Origin: Letharia columbiana
Lineage: Eukaryota; Ascomycota; Lecanoromycetes; Lecanorales; Parmeliaceae
Direction of reading: 5' to 3'
DNA: 64,000 nucleotides
Assembly (NCBI RefSeq): GCF_014066305.1
Contig: NW_023501065.1
Span: 310,001 to 374,000 of the forward strand
Below are positions 23,950 to 37,300 of this stretch, piece after piece; the first letter of the stretch is position 1; every line of letters starts with the position of its first letter. Both the position numbers and the translations under genes were made by a program. Under the pieces are notes generated by a model, which did not search any database, was not told the DNA's origin, and saw nothing but the letters and a program-made list of their open reading frames with translations.

Positions 23950-25290
23950 ATAATAAATAATAATAGTCTATATATATTTAGCGTTAAAATTAAATTAATT
24001 AAAAAATTTATATAATTAAATTATCTTCTTAATAATTTATATCTAATTAATATATTTAATTTTATAAGAGAATAATATTATAATAAATTATTATTTTAAT
24101 AATTAATTAATAATAATATTATTTATATTAAAGATATAATTAAAGATAAAATATTAAGTATTCTAATCGCTTATTTAATTTATATTTATATAATTAATAA
24201 ATAATTTTAAATCTTCTTTAAATATTAATTATTAATTTTTAATATTATTTAAATATTAAAAAATACGCTTAATAATCTTTTAATAAAATTTATTAAGATT
24301 TAAAATATATTTAGAGATTATTAAAATAATAAATATAAGATTAAATTAAATATCTAATATTATATATATAAATAATTTTATAATTAATTAATAGATATAG
24401 CGAGATTAATTAATAAAGATAAAATTATCTTTAATAATATAAAATTTATTATTATTAATAAAAATAAGCGATAGCGTAAAGTTTAATATATTATATTTCT
24501 TTAAAAACTTCTTAATATAATCTTTTTAATTAAGGCGTAGAATTTAATTAATATAATTTTTAATAATTATTATATTAAGATAATAGATATAAGATCTTAA
24601 ATTAATTATCTTAAACTTCTTATTAAACTTATTCTTAATATTTTATATTTTAATTTTATTAAGATTTATAAATAGAATATTATTTATATAAATAGTAATA
24701 ATAATAATATTATTAATAAATATAGAGAGATTAATAATAATAAATTTAAAATCTAATTTCTTTAAATAGATTATAAAAGTATTATATTAAATTCTAGAGA
24801 ATTATTTTAAATCATAAAGTATCTTAATAAACTTATATATTTTATTCTTTTAATTTTTAATTTTAAAGTTAATAGATTAAATAATATAAATTATCTCTTT
24901 AATATCGTTATATAAAAAGATAATTTTAATATTTATCTACTTAAGCTCTTAATTTAAGATAATTATTAATATAAAGATTACTTTATAATTTATAAATTTA
25001 ATAATAAAAACGAAGATTTTATTAAAGTTAATCTTTTTTTATTATTTAAAATCGCGAATAATTTAGCGAGCTTTATATTATATAATCTTCTTTATAAAAT
25101 TACGCTTAAATTTATAAATCTATTAATTTTCTAAAATATATATATTTAATAAAAGATTTATTAAAATTTAAGTTTTATTAATAATAAATAAGTTAATTTC
25201 TTTTTTTATAATAATTTTCTAATATATCTTATAATAAGAGTTCGATATAATCTTCTTATAGATTTAAGATTTATAGAATTTAAAAGAGAA
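23950..25290 (-). pseudogene. Copia C1 reverse transcriptase / RNase H relic
   Basis: The minus strand near 25100-25030 reads the RIP-degraded block that in C3 is QYKAxxIIxxFKQ (YKARWVVRGFEQ type), followed by NFNKIFVFIIKFINYKVIF. The LYGLKQ block is near 24800. The YVDDIL block lies at 24671-24696, with its Asp codons changed to AAT. RNase H motifs continue to about 23950. Every expected Trp and most Gln codons read as stops. The match to the clearer C3 frame (59780-61170) supports the assignment. Confidence 0.8.
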
Positions 25291-28200
25291 GACTTTTATT
25301 AATAGCGCTAGAGGATCTAAAGAGAGTTTTTTATATACTCTTAAGATATTAAATAAACGATTTATCGCTAAAATTAAATTATAATTATTTATAAAGTAAG
25401 TAATAAATTTAAAAGACGCTATTATAAAGGCTATAGAGAGAGTTTTATTATTAAATATATTAGATAATTATTCTTCTAAAAATCTTAAATTAGCTAAGAT
25501 TACTAATTAAGCTCTTTTAAAAATTTAAATAAAATTAAATAAATTATTAACTTTATCTTTAATAAAAATTATTTATCTCTTTTAGCGATTCTTCTCTAAA
25601 ATTATAAATAAAGAGAAAAGATAACTTTTAAAATAATTAATAATTTTAATAAGTCGTCGATTATTATAATAGACTATTATTTTAATATTATTATATATAT
25701 TCTCTTTTAAAATAAAAAATATAAACTTAAAAAAAATATTATTAAATTATTTAATATTAAAAATAATAGTAATTTTATTATTATTTAAAAGTATATAATA
25801 AAAATAATCTTAATAATTTATAAGTTATTTTTTAATTATATAATTTTAATATTTTTTTTAATTAATAACTTTAAATATAATTTAATAAAAATTTATTTAT
25901 TTAATAATATATAGATAAGAAATATTAAAAAAAAAATTAATATAAATTTTAAAAGAAGTAATATCTTATTTAATTACGAATTAATAATTATATAAATAAT
26001 TTCTAATACGAATAAACTCGATTTAATACTTCTATAATAAATCGCTTTTTTTAAATATTATATTAATTTTATACTAAATAATAATATTTAATTATTTAAA
26101 CTTATTATTTATTTAGAGATTTCTCGATATAATATCTTTTTAAATAATTTCTCTAAATAGATAAAAGACTTTTATTTTATAATTCTAATATTTTATATTA
26201 TAATTAAAGCGAAGGCGAGTATAATAATAATTATTATATTTTATATTATTAAGAAAAAGCTTAAATATAATAAAAATAAATTTATTAAATTTATTTAATA
26301 GAAGATAAATATTAAAGCGTAGAGTGAAATTATTTAAAAAGATAATTATAAATATATAGTCGTTATAAAAAATATTAAATAATTTTTAGAGATCGATATA
26401 AATTAAATTATTCTTTTATCTTTTAAAAATAATATAGTATTTATAAAGTTTTATTTTAAGATTAATTATAAAATATAGCTTATAAATATTATTAAGAGAA
26501 GATTTAAAAAGATTTATTTTAATATATATTTTAATTATCTTTTTAATATTCTAAGTATCTAAATAATTTATATAAATATATTATATATATAAAGTCTTTT
26601 TATAAATTTAAGACTTTTATTAATTAAAGAGCTTTATAGACTTAATAAAAAACTTATTATAAATAAGAATTTCTCTATTAATAACGATTAAAGCTAGAGA
26701 AATATCTCTTTAAATATTAATCGTATAAAAACGACTTTAAATATATTTAAAGAAAAACTACTATTTTTTTATAAAAAGATTATTAAAAATAAAAGAAAGC
26801 GAGTATTATTATTTCTTTAATTATCTCTTAAAAATAAGATTAAAATTATATTTAGATATATATTAAATATTATTAAAAATTTAAATATACTTAATATTTT
26901 TTATTTTATATTTAAGATTAATATTATTAAAATTAAAAGTTATATAATTATTATTAATAAGTTTATTAATAAAATAAGATTTTTAAAATTTAAAGAAGAT
27001 TTTAAAAATTAAGAAATTATAAATAATATATTAAATATATATATAATTACGAAGTTAGAGAGAGAATATTATTATTATAATAAAAAGTATAATAATAAAA
27101 ACTCTATTTAAGAATTTAATTTTAAAAGATTTATAAATTTTATTATTTAAGATTTAAAAATTAGTAATAAATATAATAGCGATATAAGTAATAAAATAAC
27201 GCGTTATTATAGATTAAATAATTATAATAATTATCTTAACGCTAAAAAATTAATTCTTCTCTTTTTTAAATTTTTTAAATTTAAATTCGATATTAATATT
27301 ATCGTTTTTTTAATTATCTTTTTTATCTTAATCGCTATAATTATCGTAATCTCTATTTTTAAAAATTTAAGATTCTTTATAAACGCGTTTATACTTTAAC
27401 TATTTAAGATACTTCTTAATAAAATAAAAATTCTTATTATAAATAATATAATACTTATAAATTTATATTTAGATATAAGAATTACTAAAATTAATATTAT
27501 TTTAAATATAATATTTAATTAATATAGACGTTATAGAAATAAGAATATAAATATCTATTTTAATATAGATAGTTATTATATAAATATTAAAGAATTTAAT
27601 AAAGATAATAAAATTAGAAATAATATTAAGTTATTATATTCTAATATAAACTAATATAAATTTAAAAGACCTATTTTTATTATAAAAGTTATAATTCTAA
27701 TTATAAATCTCGCGATATTAAATATATTAATTATTTAAATCTTTATAAAAATAATAAATCTTCTAATTCTTATTAATAATAAAGGGATATTTTTTAAATA
27801 AGCTATTAACTTTTTATAATAGACTTATAAATTAATTAATATAGATCTATAGCTTATTTTTATAAGCGATAAGAGTAAGAGATTTTAGTTTTTAAATAAT
27901 AAAACTAAGAATATCTAATTTATAAGATTTATATTTTTTTAAATTCTTTTAAATAATTATAGCGTTAATATAGCTTTTAATAAAATCGCGTAAATTATTT
28001 TTATAGCGAGTTTTTATTATAATATAGAGTTTATAATACGCTTTAATTTATATTATAATATCTATATTAATAATAGTTTTAAAAATATCTCTTATAAATC
28101 GCTAGTTAATTATTACTCTTATAATAATTACTAAATAAGAGATTAATTAAATAATATTAATTTTAATATAATATTAAAGATCTAATAATATAAAGAAATT

Positions 28201-29740
28201 CTATATATTTTACTTTTATTTATAATAATTAAAAATATTTTTAAATATAGAAATTTAATAAAATTAATTTAAATTAATTAAAAGTTTAATATTAATATAT
28301 TTAAATATAATACTATTTATAAAGAATTAATTTAATTTTTAAAATTTAATAAAATAAAGCTTTAATAAAAGTTTAAATTTAAAAATAAGATTTATAATAT
28401 AATAAGATTTAATAAAATAAATAAAATAAATAATATTAATAAAACTAGCTTCGCTTTAAATTTAAAAAGCTCTTTATTTAAAATTAGCTTTAATAATAAT
28501 TTAAAAATAAATTAACTTAATATAATAATAGAATTAACGCGAGAAATTAAAATATACTCGCTATCGATATTATTTATATTTAAAATATTTATAATTATTT
28601 AAAGCGTATAGAGAAAATCTCGCTAAGCTCTAAAATTAACTTAATATAATTTAAAGCGTTATTTAAAAAGAAATTTTATATTATAATCTATAACGTAATT
28701 AATAATATTTTAAAAAGATAAACTTTAATTTATAAATATTAAGAGAAAATATAATATAAGTATATAAAATCTTTATAAAAAATCGTTACTCTTTATATTT
28801 AAGAGGGGATTTAATTAAATTTTATCTTTTATATTATTATCGCGATTATCTTAATTATTTTCTATTATATTTATAATATAATACTTTCTACTAGTTAATT
28901 CTTTTATTAAAAAAATTAATTAAGATTAAATATAAGATTACTTATAATTTTACTTCGCTCGCTTATTAAAACTAACTAAAACTTCTTTATAAGATTATTT
29001 TATTTATATAAATATAGAGAATAATTATTTTTTAATTAATACGATAAGAGATAATTTCTCTTTATATATTAATATATTAAATATATAAGATATAGATTAT
29101 TTTTTTTTTTTAGTATTATATTATTATCTTAAACTATATTTTAATCTTTATTATAGAAATTATATAATAGAATATTAAAGTTTAATTACTTATTATTAGC
29201 TTTTAATATAATAAAATATAAGAATAAAAATATATTATCTCTTATTTTTAGCGTATTTTATTTAATATAGAAAAATTAATAATATTTTAGCGATTATAGC
29301 GATTATATAATAAAAAAGTATAAGCGTATAATACTCTATTACGGTATATAATAATTTCGATATTATATAATTAAATACGATATATCTTAATTTATCTTAA
29401 ATTATCTTATATAAAAAGTAATAAAAGAGTTTATACGCTAAATTATTAATATAATATATTAATATATTAATAATTTCGATATAACCCCCCTTACTCGCTA
29501 TTCTTATTCTTCTAATTAAAAATATATTTAATATATATTATCTAGCTAGAATAACTATTTTAAAATAAAAAATATCTATATTATAAAGATTAATAAAAGA
29601 GATCCTTCGCGATTATAATTATTATTATTTAATAAATATTAATATAATAAATATATTAAAAGTAGTTATAATTATAATAAATAATAGATAAATTATAAAA
29701 TAATTAAAATAGTTATTAGATAGAGTTTAGACTTATAATT

Positions 29741-29891
29741 TATTAAAATATAAGATAGAATACTTAGTTATATTAATTAGAGAGTTCTATAAAAGAAAAG
29801 AGCGACTAGATATAAATATATTAAGGCGTATCACGTAACTATATCACATAATCGCCAAGACGCCAAGAGTCACGTGATCCGAATTTCAACA
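29741..29891 (-). repeat. C1 5' LTR (151 bp)
   Basis: It is identical in length to the 3' LTR and differs mainly by transitions, as expected from RIP after insertion. CACGTG is kept at about 29872-29877. It is followed by GACCT (29892-29896), the right half of the target duplication. Confidence 0.92.
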
Positions 29892-29896
29892 GACCT

Positions 29897-30781
29897 ACTA
29901 TTTAAATAGTTTCTTATTTTATTTACTTCTTTTTATCTCTAATTTATTTAATTTAGCGTTAATTTAATAGAGTTACTCGATATAATCTCTCTCTATAAAG
30001 GCCTTCGCGTAATACTTTATATATATTTAGGCGAGAGTAATTTACGAGTTCGAGTCCCTATAGATTTCTAGATAGGGCACCTTTATTAAGGCGGCTATCT
30101 CAGTTAAACAATCGAATAAAATAAATAACTTTCACATTAACCGAGGTAAGAAAGGTTTATTAAGACTTAGCGATATATATATTTATAATACTCTCTATAG
30201 TTAGATCTAATTAATCAAGTGTTTCATCTACTACTTTTAATAATATTTATAAAAAGAAATTTTTTAGACGTTATAGATTTAAATATATTTTCTCTTATAA
30301 TTAAATTATTTAATAATTAAAAAAATAGAGAATTAGATAAAAGTCTATTCTTTTCTTTATCTTATATAATTTTTAATAAATATATAATACTATTATCTAA
30401 TAGTAGTATTTAATAAATATAATTATTATTATAATCTATAAAAATATCTTCTTAAACGCGATATTATTTTTTCTTCTATTTAATAATCAATTTTTCTATT
30501 ATAGCGAAATCTCTAATTTTAATATATTTAATATATAATAAATAAGACTTATATCTAATATAAATTTTATATAAAGATAATTTATAATTTATAATAAAGC
30601 TATAATTATAAAAATAATTTATCGCTATTATAAATTTTAATTAAAGCTTTTAATTAAGATTAATATTCTTTATAATAATATTAATAATATGAAAAAGAAT
30701 TTAATTAAGTTATTCAGCGATTCTATTTTATCTAAGATTTTTTAATTAAATTAGTTTTTAAATAATATTATAATTAATATA
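29897..30781. other. Degenerate relic, possibly the LINE tail
   Basis: This continues the sequence interrupted by C1. A less mutated pocket at about 29990-30165 contains GAGTTCGAGTCCC, resembling a Pol III B box, and ACCGAGGTAAGAAAGGTTTA (compare 18708-18727). No A box lies at a tRNA-like distance and no cloverleaf forms, so a SINE-like tail is only a guess. The rest is AT-rich with no gene. Confidence 0.35.
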
Positions 30782-30959
30782 ATTAGTATATATAAAAAAA
30801 TAAGATAGAGCTAAGCTTAAAAATCTTAAATTTATATATATAGCTAATTATTAATTTAGGGTTACTACGCTCTTTAGTTAGATCGACTAAGTTATTATAA
30901 ATAAATAAATTAGCGTCCGCAATTATCAAAAAAATATCGCTTATTAAAGTTTACTCGAT
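30782..30959 (+). repeat. Repeat D2, internally deleted copy
   Basis: It matches the first 165 bp or so of D1, then jumps from the TCAAAA point to the AATATCGCT(C/T)A segment, losing about 230 bp of the middle, and ends at TTTACTCGATA. It is more RIP-mutated than D1 and D3. Confidence 0.8.
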
Positions 30960-32173
30960 AAATAGTGTTATGATAGTATAAGATCCTTAGAAATCTTTCT
31001 AAGAAAGACGTTTCTTGAGTGATAAAAAGATGATTCTTCTTCTATAGAAACTGGTTATCTAAATATATCTTAATATTAAGTTATATTAAGCTATTAGCCA
31101 CTAGCTTCTATTAAGTATAATTTATAATATATATCGATAAGAAAGAAAGGTAGCGTTCTCGCTGTAAGTAATTTTTAAGTAAGAATAAACTTTCTTTCTT
31201 CTCGTAGTAAAGCGAAGAAAGTTATGATAAAGAAAGTTATAATAAAGAAATAGTTATTTTTTAGATAAGTTAGATAAGGATTTTAACTAAAGAAAGACAT
31301 TTTTTTAGATAAAGTATGAATTTCCTCCCTTCCATAATAAGATCTTAAAAGTTATTTTACTGAGTAAGAAGTCGTATACTACGACGGATAGTAGAAGTAG
31401 TAAGAGGATTTAATAGCGAAGTAGGCGGTAATATAAGCGAAATAAGCGGTGACGTAAACGAAGGTAAAGTCGTACTCTTTATGAGAACCTATATCTTTAT
31501 TATAATTTGAGCTATAGAGGAAGTATAATTCTTCTTTCGAGAATAGCCTCGTTTTCTAATAGAAGTATATTTTCTGATAGCGTTAGCTTTAAGAGCTAAT
31601 AGAGTTATTTTTTTAGTCGATACTTTCGTAGTAGATTACTTTCTTTCTTAATTTCTTATAAAATCAATAGAAATGCGTATATTATATTCTACTATAAGAT
31701 TCTATACTTCTAAAAGAGTATATAATAAATATTAAGTATTATATTTCTTATTACTACCCTTTTAATATATTAGATATTTAATATTCTTTTTAATTCCCCG
31801 TCTATCACTTAGTTTTTTAATTTTAAATAGTGGAAATTTAATAATAAGATCTAAATCTACGTAATTTTCCTCTTCTTTTTTTATTAACTATAGCGAATAT
31901 AATTTTCTATAATAAGAATCTTTAGTTTAATTCAAAGTAGGTTCTAATTAGACTATAGATATTATAAAATAAATATATATAAGATTTAAAAGATTTAATT
32001 AATAGATAAGATTTTTAATTTTCTTTAATATTTTAAATAATTTAGTTCTCTAATTAGAAAGTTTAAGATTAATATTAAAAATAAAGTAGTTATAATATAG
32101 TTATAGATAGATTAATAATTTCTATTAAAGATTAATAGCTTTATAATTATTATTATAGCGAGTTTTTATTATA
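30960..32173. other. Unassigned relic with Gypsy-LTR-like features
   Basis: It starts near TGTTATGATAG (30967), a plausible LTR start. GAAAGAAAGGTAGCGTTCTCGC (about 31143-31164) is the inverse of the motif at 6050-6075 in the Gypsy tail. A short GCG-rich repeat, AGCGAA(G/A)TA(G/A)GCGGT, lies at about 31417-31455. The outer part keeps CpA and TpG. From about 31700 to 32173 it is strongly RIP-mutated. No matching second LTR was found. Confidence 0.4.
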
Positions 32174-32178
32174 GTATT
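32174..32178. repeat. Target-site duplication GTATT (left) of C2
   Basis: GTATT directly precedes the left LTR of C2 and recurs at 49426-49430 directly after the right LTR, over 17 kb away. Confidence 0.9.
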
Positions 32179-32329
32179 TATTAAAATATAAGATAGAACA
32201 CTTAGTTATATTAACTAAAGAGTTCTATAAAAGGAAAGAGCGATTAGATATAAATATATTAAGGCGTATTACGTAATTATATTACGTAATTATTAAAACG
32301 CTAAAAATTATATAATTTAAATTTTAATA
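32179..32329 (-). repeat. C2 3' LTR (151 bp)
   Basis: Same ends as the C1 LTR with more C-to-T and G-to-A changes. Pairs with 49275-49425. Confidence 0.9.
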
Positions 32330-32443
32330 CTCTTCTTTATATATATTCTTTTATACGCGAAATTTAATAAATATAAAGTTTAATATTAATAATATTAAAA
32401 TTAAATAGATAAGATAAAAATAATTTAATTAATTTCTATTAGA

Positions 32444-32644
32444 GTTTAGCGTTAAATAATTAAAGTAAAGTTTAAGCTAAGTAATTAAAGTAAAATTCGA
32501 GTTAAATAATTAAAATAAAATTTAAATTAAGTAATTAAAGTAAAATTTAAATTAGATAATTAAAGTAAGTTTAATATTGAGTAGTTAAAGTAAAGTTAGA
32601 GTTAGATAATTAAAGTAAATTTAATATCAAATAATTAAAGTAAA
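32444..32644 (-). repeat. C2 3'-UTR minisatellite, eight units of about 25 bp
   Basis: Same repeat as at 23079-23253 in C1 with one more unit. Each unit ends in (A/G)TAATTAAAGTAA(A). Confidence 0.85.
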
Positions 32645-33299
32645 AAATTGAAATCTAAAAATAACTATATTAAATCGATATCGCTATCAAATTCCACTTT
32701 TTATTAAAAAGCGGTTTTTTAGAAATTTTATTTTTAGGCTATCTAATATATATTAAAAATCGATTAATTTAAGATTAAAGAATATTTATAAGAGTAATTA
32801 AATAAAATAATTAGAAGAAATTCTTCGTTTTATATATTATAATTAATTATAAGGTTTTTATAAAGCTATTTTAGATATCTAGTTTTTAGTAATAGTAGTT
32901 GATAGTAGTAGTGATATAGATAAGAGTATTTTAAAAGAGCTTTAAAGATTTAGTAGCGATAGAGGTAATAGCGCTAAAGAAATAGTTGTTTTAATATGAA
33001 ATAGCGAGTCTATATTAAGTCTAAGGCTCGGTAAGCGACTTAAATAAATTAAATAAATTATAAAAATTAATAAAATAACTCTCTTAAAGTTAAAGTTAAT
33101 TTCTCTAAATAAGTAATATTATAGATAATATTTTAATCTAATTAATATATAAAACTTTTTAAATTTATTTTTAAATAATATCTTAATAAGTTTATTAATT
33201 ATCTATTATTCGATAGAAATATATTTAAAAATAATAATATTAGCGATAATTTATTCTTATATATAATAATATTAAATATTAATATATTTAATATATATA

Positions 33300-34169
33300 T
33301 AAAATTAAAGATTTTTAATAAGAGCTATAATACTCTAATTATTATAATAAATAATAATAGTTTATATATATTTAACGCTAAGATTAAGTTAATTAAAAAG
33401 TTTATATAATTAAACTATCTTTTTAATAGCTTACGTCTAATTAATATATTTAATTTTATAAGAGAATAATATTATAATAAATTATTATTTTAATAATTAA
33501 TTAATAATAGTATTATTTATATTAAAGATATAATTAAAGATAGAATATTAAATATCTTAATTACCCGCTTAATTCGCGTTTATATAATTAATAAATAATT
33601 TTAAATCTTCTTTAAATATTAATTACTAGTTTTTAATATTATTTAAATATCGAAAAATACGCTTAATAGTCTTTTAATAGAATTTATCGAGATTTAAGAT
33701 ATATTTAGAGATTATTAAAATAATAAATATAATATTAAATTAAGTATTTAATATTATATATATAAGTAATTCTATAATTAATTAATAGATATAGCGAGAT
33801 TAATTAATAGAGATAAAATTATCTTTAATAATATAGAATTTATTATTATTAATAGAAGTAAGTAATAGCGTAAAGCTTAATATATTATATTTCTTTAGAA
33901 ATTTCTTAATATAGCCTTTTTAATTAAAGCGTAAAATTTAATTAATATAATTTTTAATAATTATTATATTAAGATAATAGATATAAAGTCTTAAATTAAT
34001 TATCTCGAACTTCTTATTAAGCTTATTCTTAATACTTTATATTTTAATTTTATTAAGATTTATAAATAGAATATTATTTATATAAATAGCGATAATAATA
34101 ATATTATTAATAAATATAAAGAAATTCATAATAATAAATTTAAAATTTAATTTCTTTAAATAGATTATA
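33300..34169 (-). pseudogene. Copia C2 RT (3' part) and RNase H relic
   Basis: Collinear with C1 23950-24786, which carries the YVDDIL and RNase H blocks. The RT reading direction is interrupted at 34168-34169 by Q, and the N-terminal RT part continues at 44318. Stops are throughout. Confidence 0.8.
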
Positions 34170-34310
34170 TCTTAGAGGGCTTACCTATATATAAGGCGGA
34201 AAGTAGACGATTTATATAAGGAAGGTTAGCCGAGCACACTTGTCCGGAATCTATTCGGAATTTGTTAGGCTTCTCGAGTCGGTTTCGGAGTCTATTAGTA
34301 TCATATTTTA
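34170..34310. repeat. Q left terminus, low-RIP
   Basis: It keeps CpA/TpG words such as GCACACTTGTCCGG. It is absent from copy A, whose similarity starts just inside this segment. It contains AAGGAAGGTTAGCCGAGC, the inverse of the P subterminal motif. Confidence 0.75.
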
Positions 34311-37300
34311 TATAATAACGTCTTTAACTAAATAATATATTAATACGATATTAAATAAAATATATTATTAAGATATAATTTTAGAAGATATATTATTAAA
34401 TATTACTATACTATTCTTATATATACTTTTATTAGCGTATAATATAGAATAGAGAATATATAGTAAGTTAATCGAGGTTAAGCGAGTAGTAGTTTATAAT
34501 AGTAGATTTTATTTTTAAGTCTAGGGTAATCGGTTAAAAGAAAAGATAAGAGTTATAGCTAGCTTTATATATTTTTCTTAATCTAAGTTATAAGATAATG
34601 ACGAGGCTTAGAGGGTTATGTAGATAGATTACGAAGATAAAGATAAAAGTAAATACTATTTTATATATACTTTATCTATTTATTCTATTTTATATTATAA
34701 TTAATTATCAAAAATCTATCGATATTATATTACTCTTTTATCTAGTTACTATAGTATGTCGATATATTATTAAATTGATATTCTGATTAAAGTTAATATT
34801 AGGGAATTATAAGAGCGAGTCTTCTATCTAAAGCTATAGTATTTATTTTATAGAGATAGAGTAGATAAAGATATAAATGATACTCTTAGAATATTTAAGC
34901 TTAAAGATAAGACTCGAATAAGTATAATAGATAAGATTAATAGATAAGATTAATAGATATTAGATATAATTTTATAATTACGATAGTAAGATAGAATATA
35001 TTATTACTATAAAGAATTTTCTTATTATTTAAATATATTATATTAGCTAACGCGATATTAAATAAATACTCTTTATAATTTTATAATAGTTAAAATATAT
35101 TCGATAGTTTTACTCTAAAAAGATTTAATAATTATATATTTTATTATATTAATTAGCTTATAATAAATATAATCTTATAATATAATATTAGATAATAAAA
35201 GAAAATTAATTAATTTATAAGAATACTCTCTAAAAGTAACTCTTTCTTCAAATTAATATCTTAATTTTATATATATTATAAACTTACTTTACTAAGTAAA
35301 TATCGTAAAATTTAACTTATTTAAAAGATATCTAAATATATATTTTAAGAAATATTTATTTTATAAAGTAAATATTATATATTATAAATATTATAATATT
35401 ATATCTTCGCTAAAAATCTAATATTCTCTTAATCTAATAAAATAATAATATATAATAAAATATAATATTTTTATAGAATTATAATAAGAAAGTAGATAGA
35501 GTTATATAGAAGATAAGAGAAATAGAGATTATATATTTTTTAAATTAAGATAGAGCTTATAATATAAATAAATATATTTATTTCGAAGGCGAAGTTCTTA
35601 GAAATAGATAATTAGTATTTCTATTCGATTCGATTAAGCTAGTAAATCTATATCTAATATAATACTTTTTTAATTTAATATATATAAAGTCTTTAATATC
35701 GATATAATATTTTTTAGACTTCGCTATAACGAAGACTTATATTAAAAAAAGTTTTAATTATATTTAGAGTTATATAAGGCTTATAAGTCTATTACTTAGT
35801 TTATATAGAGTTTAACTCTTATAGCGAAGTTAATTTATATATTTTAAGATATATTAGAAATAGATATATAGCGAAAAAGCGGAGAATAGAATAAAAGAAT
35901 TTATTTTTAAAGTAGAAATAAAGTATTAATTTTATATTAGACTCTATAATATTAATATATTTATTTATAAAGTCGAAGATCTAATTAAATATATTAAGAG
36001 AATATTTAAAAGCGAAGAATTTAGTAAATAATATATATTTAAAGATATTTTTAAGAGTATAATTTTTATTATTTTTAATATAATCTTAGATTTTAATCTA
36101 TAAGTTATTAATATAGATATTATAATAAATATAGAGCTAAAAATTATATCTATATATTCTAAATAGAATAAATCTTTTAATTACTTTTATTCTAATTAAT
36201 TCTATTATTACTCTTTTTTTATTTCTAGCTTTATTTTATAATATTATCTTTTTATATAGCTCTAATAATAGAAGTATAAAGAGCTATCTTAAATTTTACT
36301 AAATATATAAATTAATAACGAATTTTAAGCTTATTAAAAGTTATATATATATTAATAAAAATATTATTAACTTTATTTAATACTTTTTTAAAAGAATTTT
36401 TAAAAATATTTATCTTTTTAAGTTTAAAGATAAATATTAAAGATTAAATAATAAAGCTATTTTTTAATAAAACGATTTTTATTTTAAACTTATTAAGCTT
36501 ATTATCTCTTTCTTTATTTAATAATATATTATAATTCTAGATATCTAGAATTAGTCTTTATTAATAATATAATTAAATTAAATAGCTTATAATAGAATTT
36601 CGAAGCGTATACTTAAAGCTATTATTATTATTCTTATTTTTAAAATCTATCTTCTATTAACGAGGTAATAAAAATATATAATAATTCTTTTACGAAATTA
36701 AATATTTATTCTTCTAATCTAGAGTCTAGATTCTCTACTTCTTTATATTAATTTTAGATATATTCTTCTAATACCTCTTATTAGAAGTTAATTTAAAAAA
36801 AATAAAATTTAATTAGAATTAAGATTAAGTGAAGTTCTTTCTTATTATATTTCTTATTAATATATTTAAAATTATAAATATATTAAGATAGAGATAATAA
36901 AAGATCTTATATATTAGATTTTAAATATATAAATAAATAATATAAGCTCTATCTAAAGAATAAAGATAATAAATTAAGAAATTAGAGAGACGGAGAAACT
37001 CGAATATTCTCTACTTACTTTTAATGTAATAGATTTAAATATAAATATATAATTAGCTTTTTTCTTATATTTAATAGTATTAATATCTTTTTATTTATTA
37101 TAATTATATTATTAATACTATTATTATATAATATTTAAATTATTCTCTTATTCTAGCGCTATCTAACGCTTTTATATAAATTATTAATTATATCTTATTA
37201 ACTCTCTAATATTTTATTATCTCTTTATTAAGAACGCTATTTTCTATTATTTAATATATATCTAAAAAAAATAAGATCTAATATATAGAAGTGTTTATAC

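Larger units (their letters stand above)
22813..29891 (-). mobile_element. Copia element C1, full length (7,079 bp), minus strand
   Basis: A complete Ty1/Copia element. Two 151-bp LTRs lie at 22813-22963 and 29741-29891, with a perfect 5-bp target duplication. In the coding (minus) direction the LTR starts TGTTGAAATTCG. The primer site follows the right-hand LTR (29740 downwards): AATTATAAGTCTAAAC, which differs only by RIP-type changes from GGTTATGAGCCC, the complement of the initiator tRNA-Met anticodon arm. The polypurine tract GCGAAGGGGAG abuts the left LTR. RT and RNase H lie at about 25290-23950. A minisatellite sits in the 3' UTR (23079-23253). The gag and integrase region (about 29400-25700) is too RIP-mutated to assign by eye. 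No frame is intact. Confidence 0.93.

Noticed and set aside
29990..30075. tRNA gene suggested by GAGTTCGAGTCCC
   Set aside because: No A box at the right distance and no acceptor or anticodon stem can be formed.
30967..31340. Complete Gypsy LTR starting TGTTATGATAG
   Set aside because: No second copy with matching TG...CA ends or duplication was found; only one inverted shared motif with 6050-6075.
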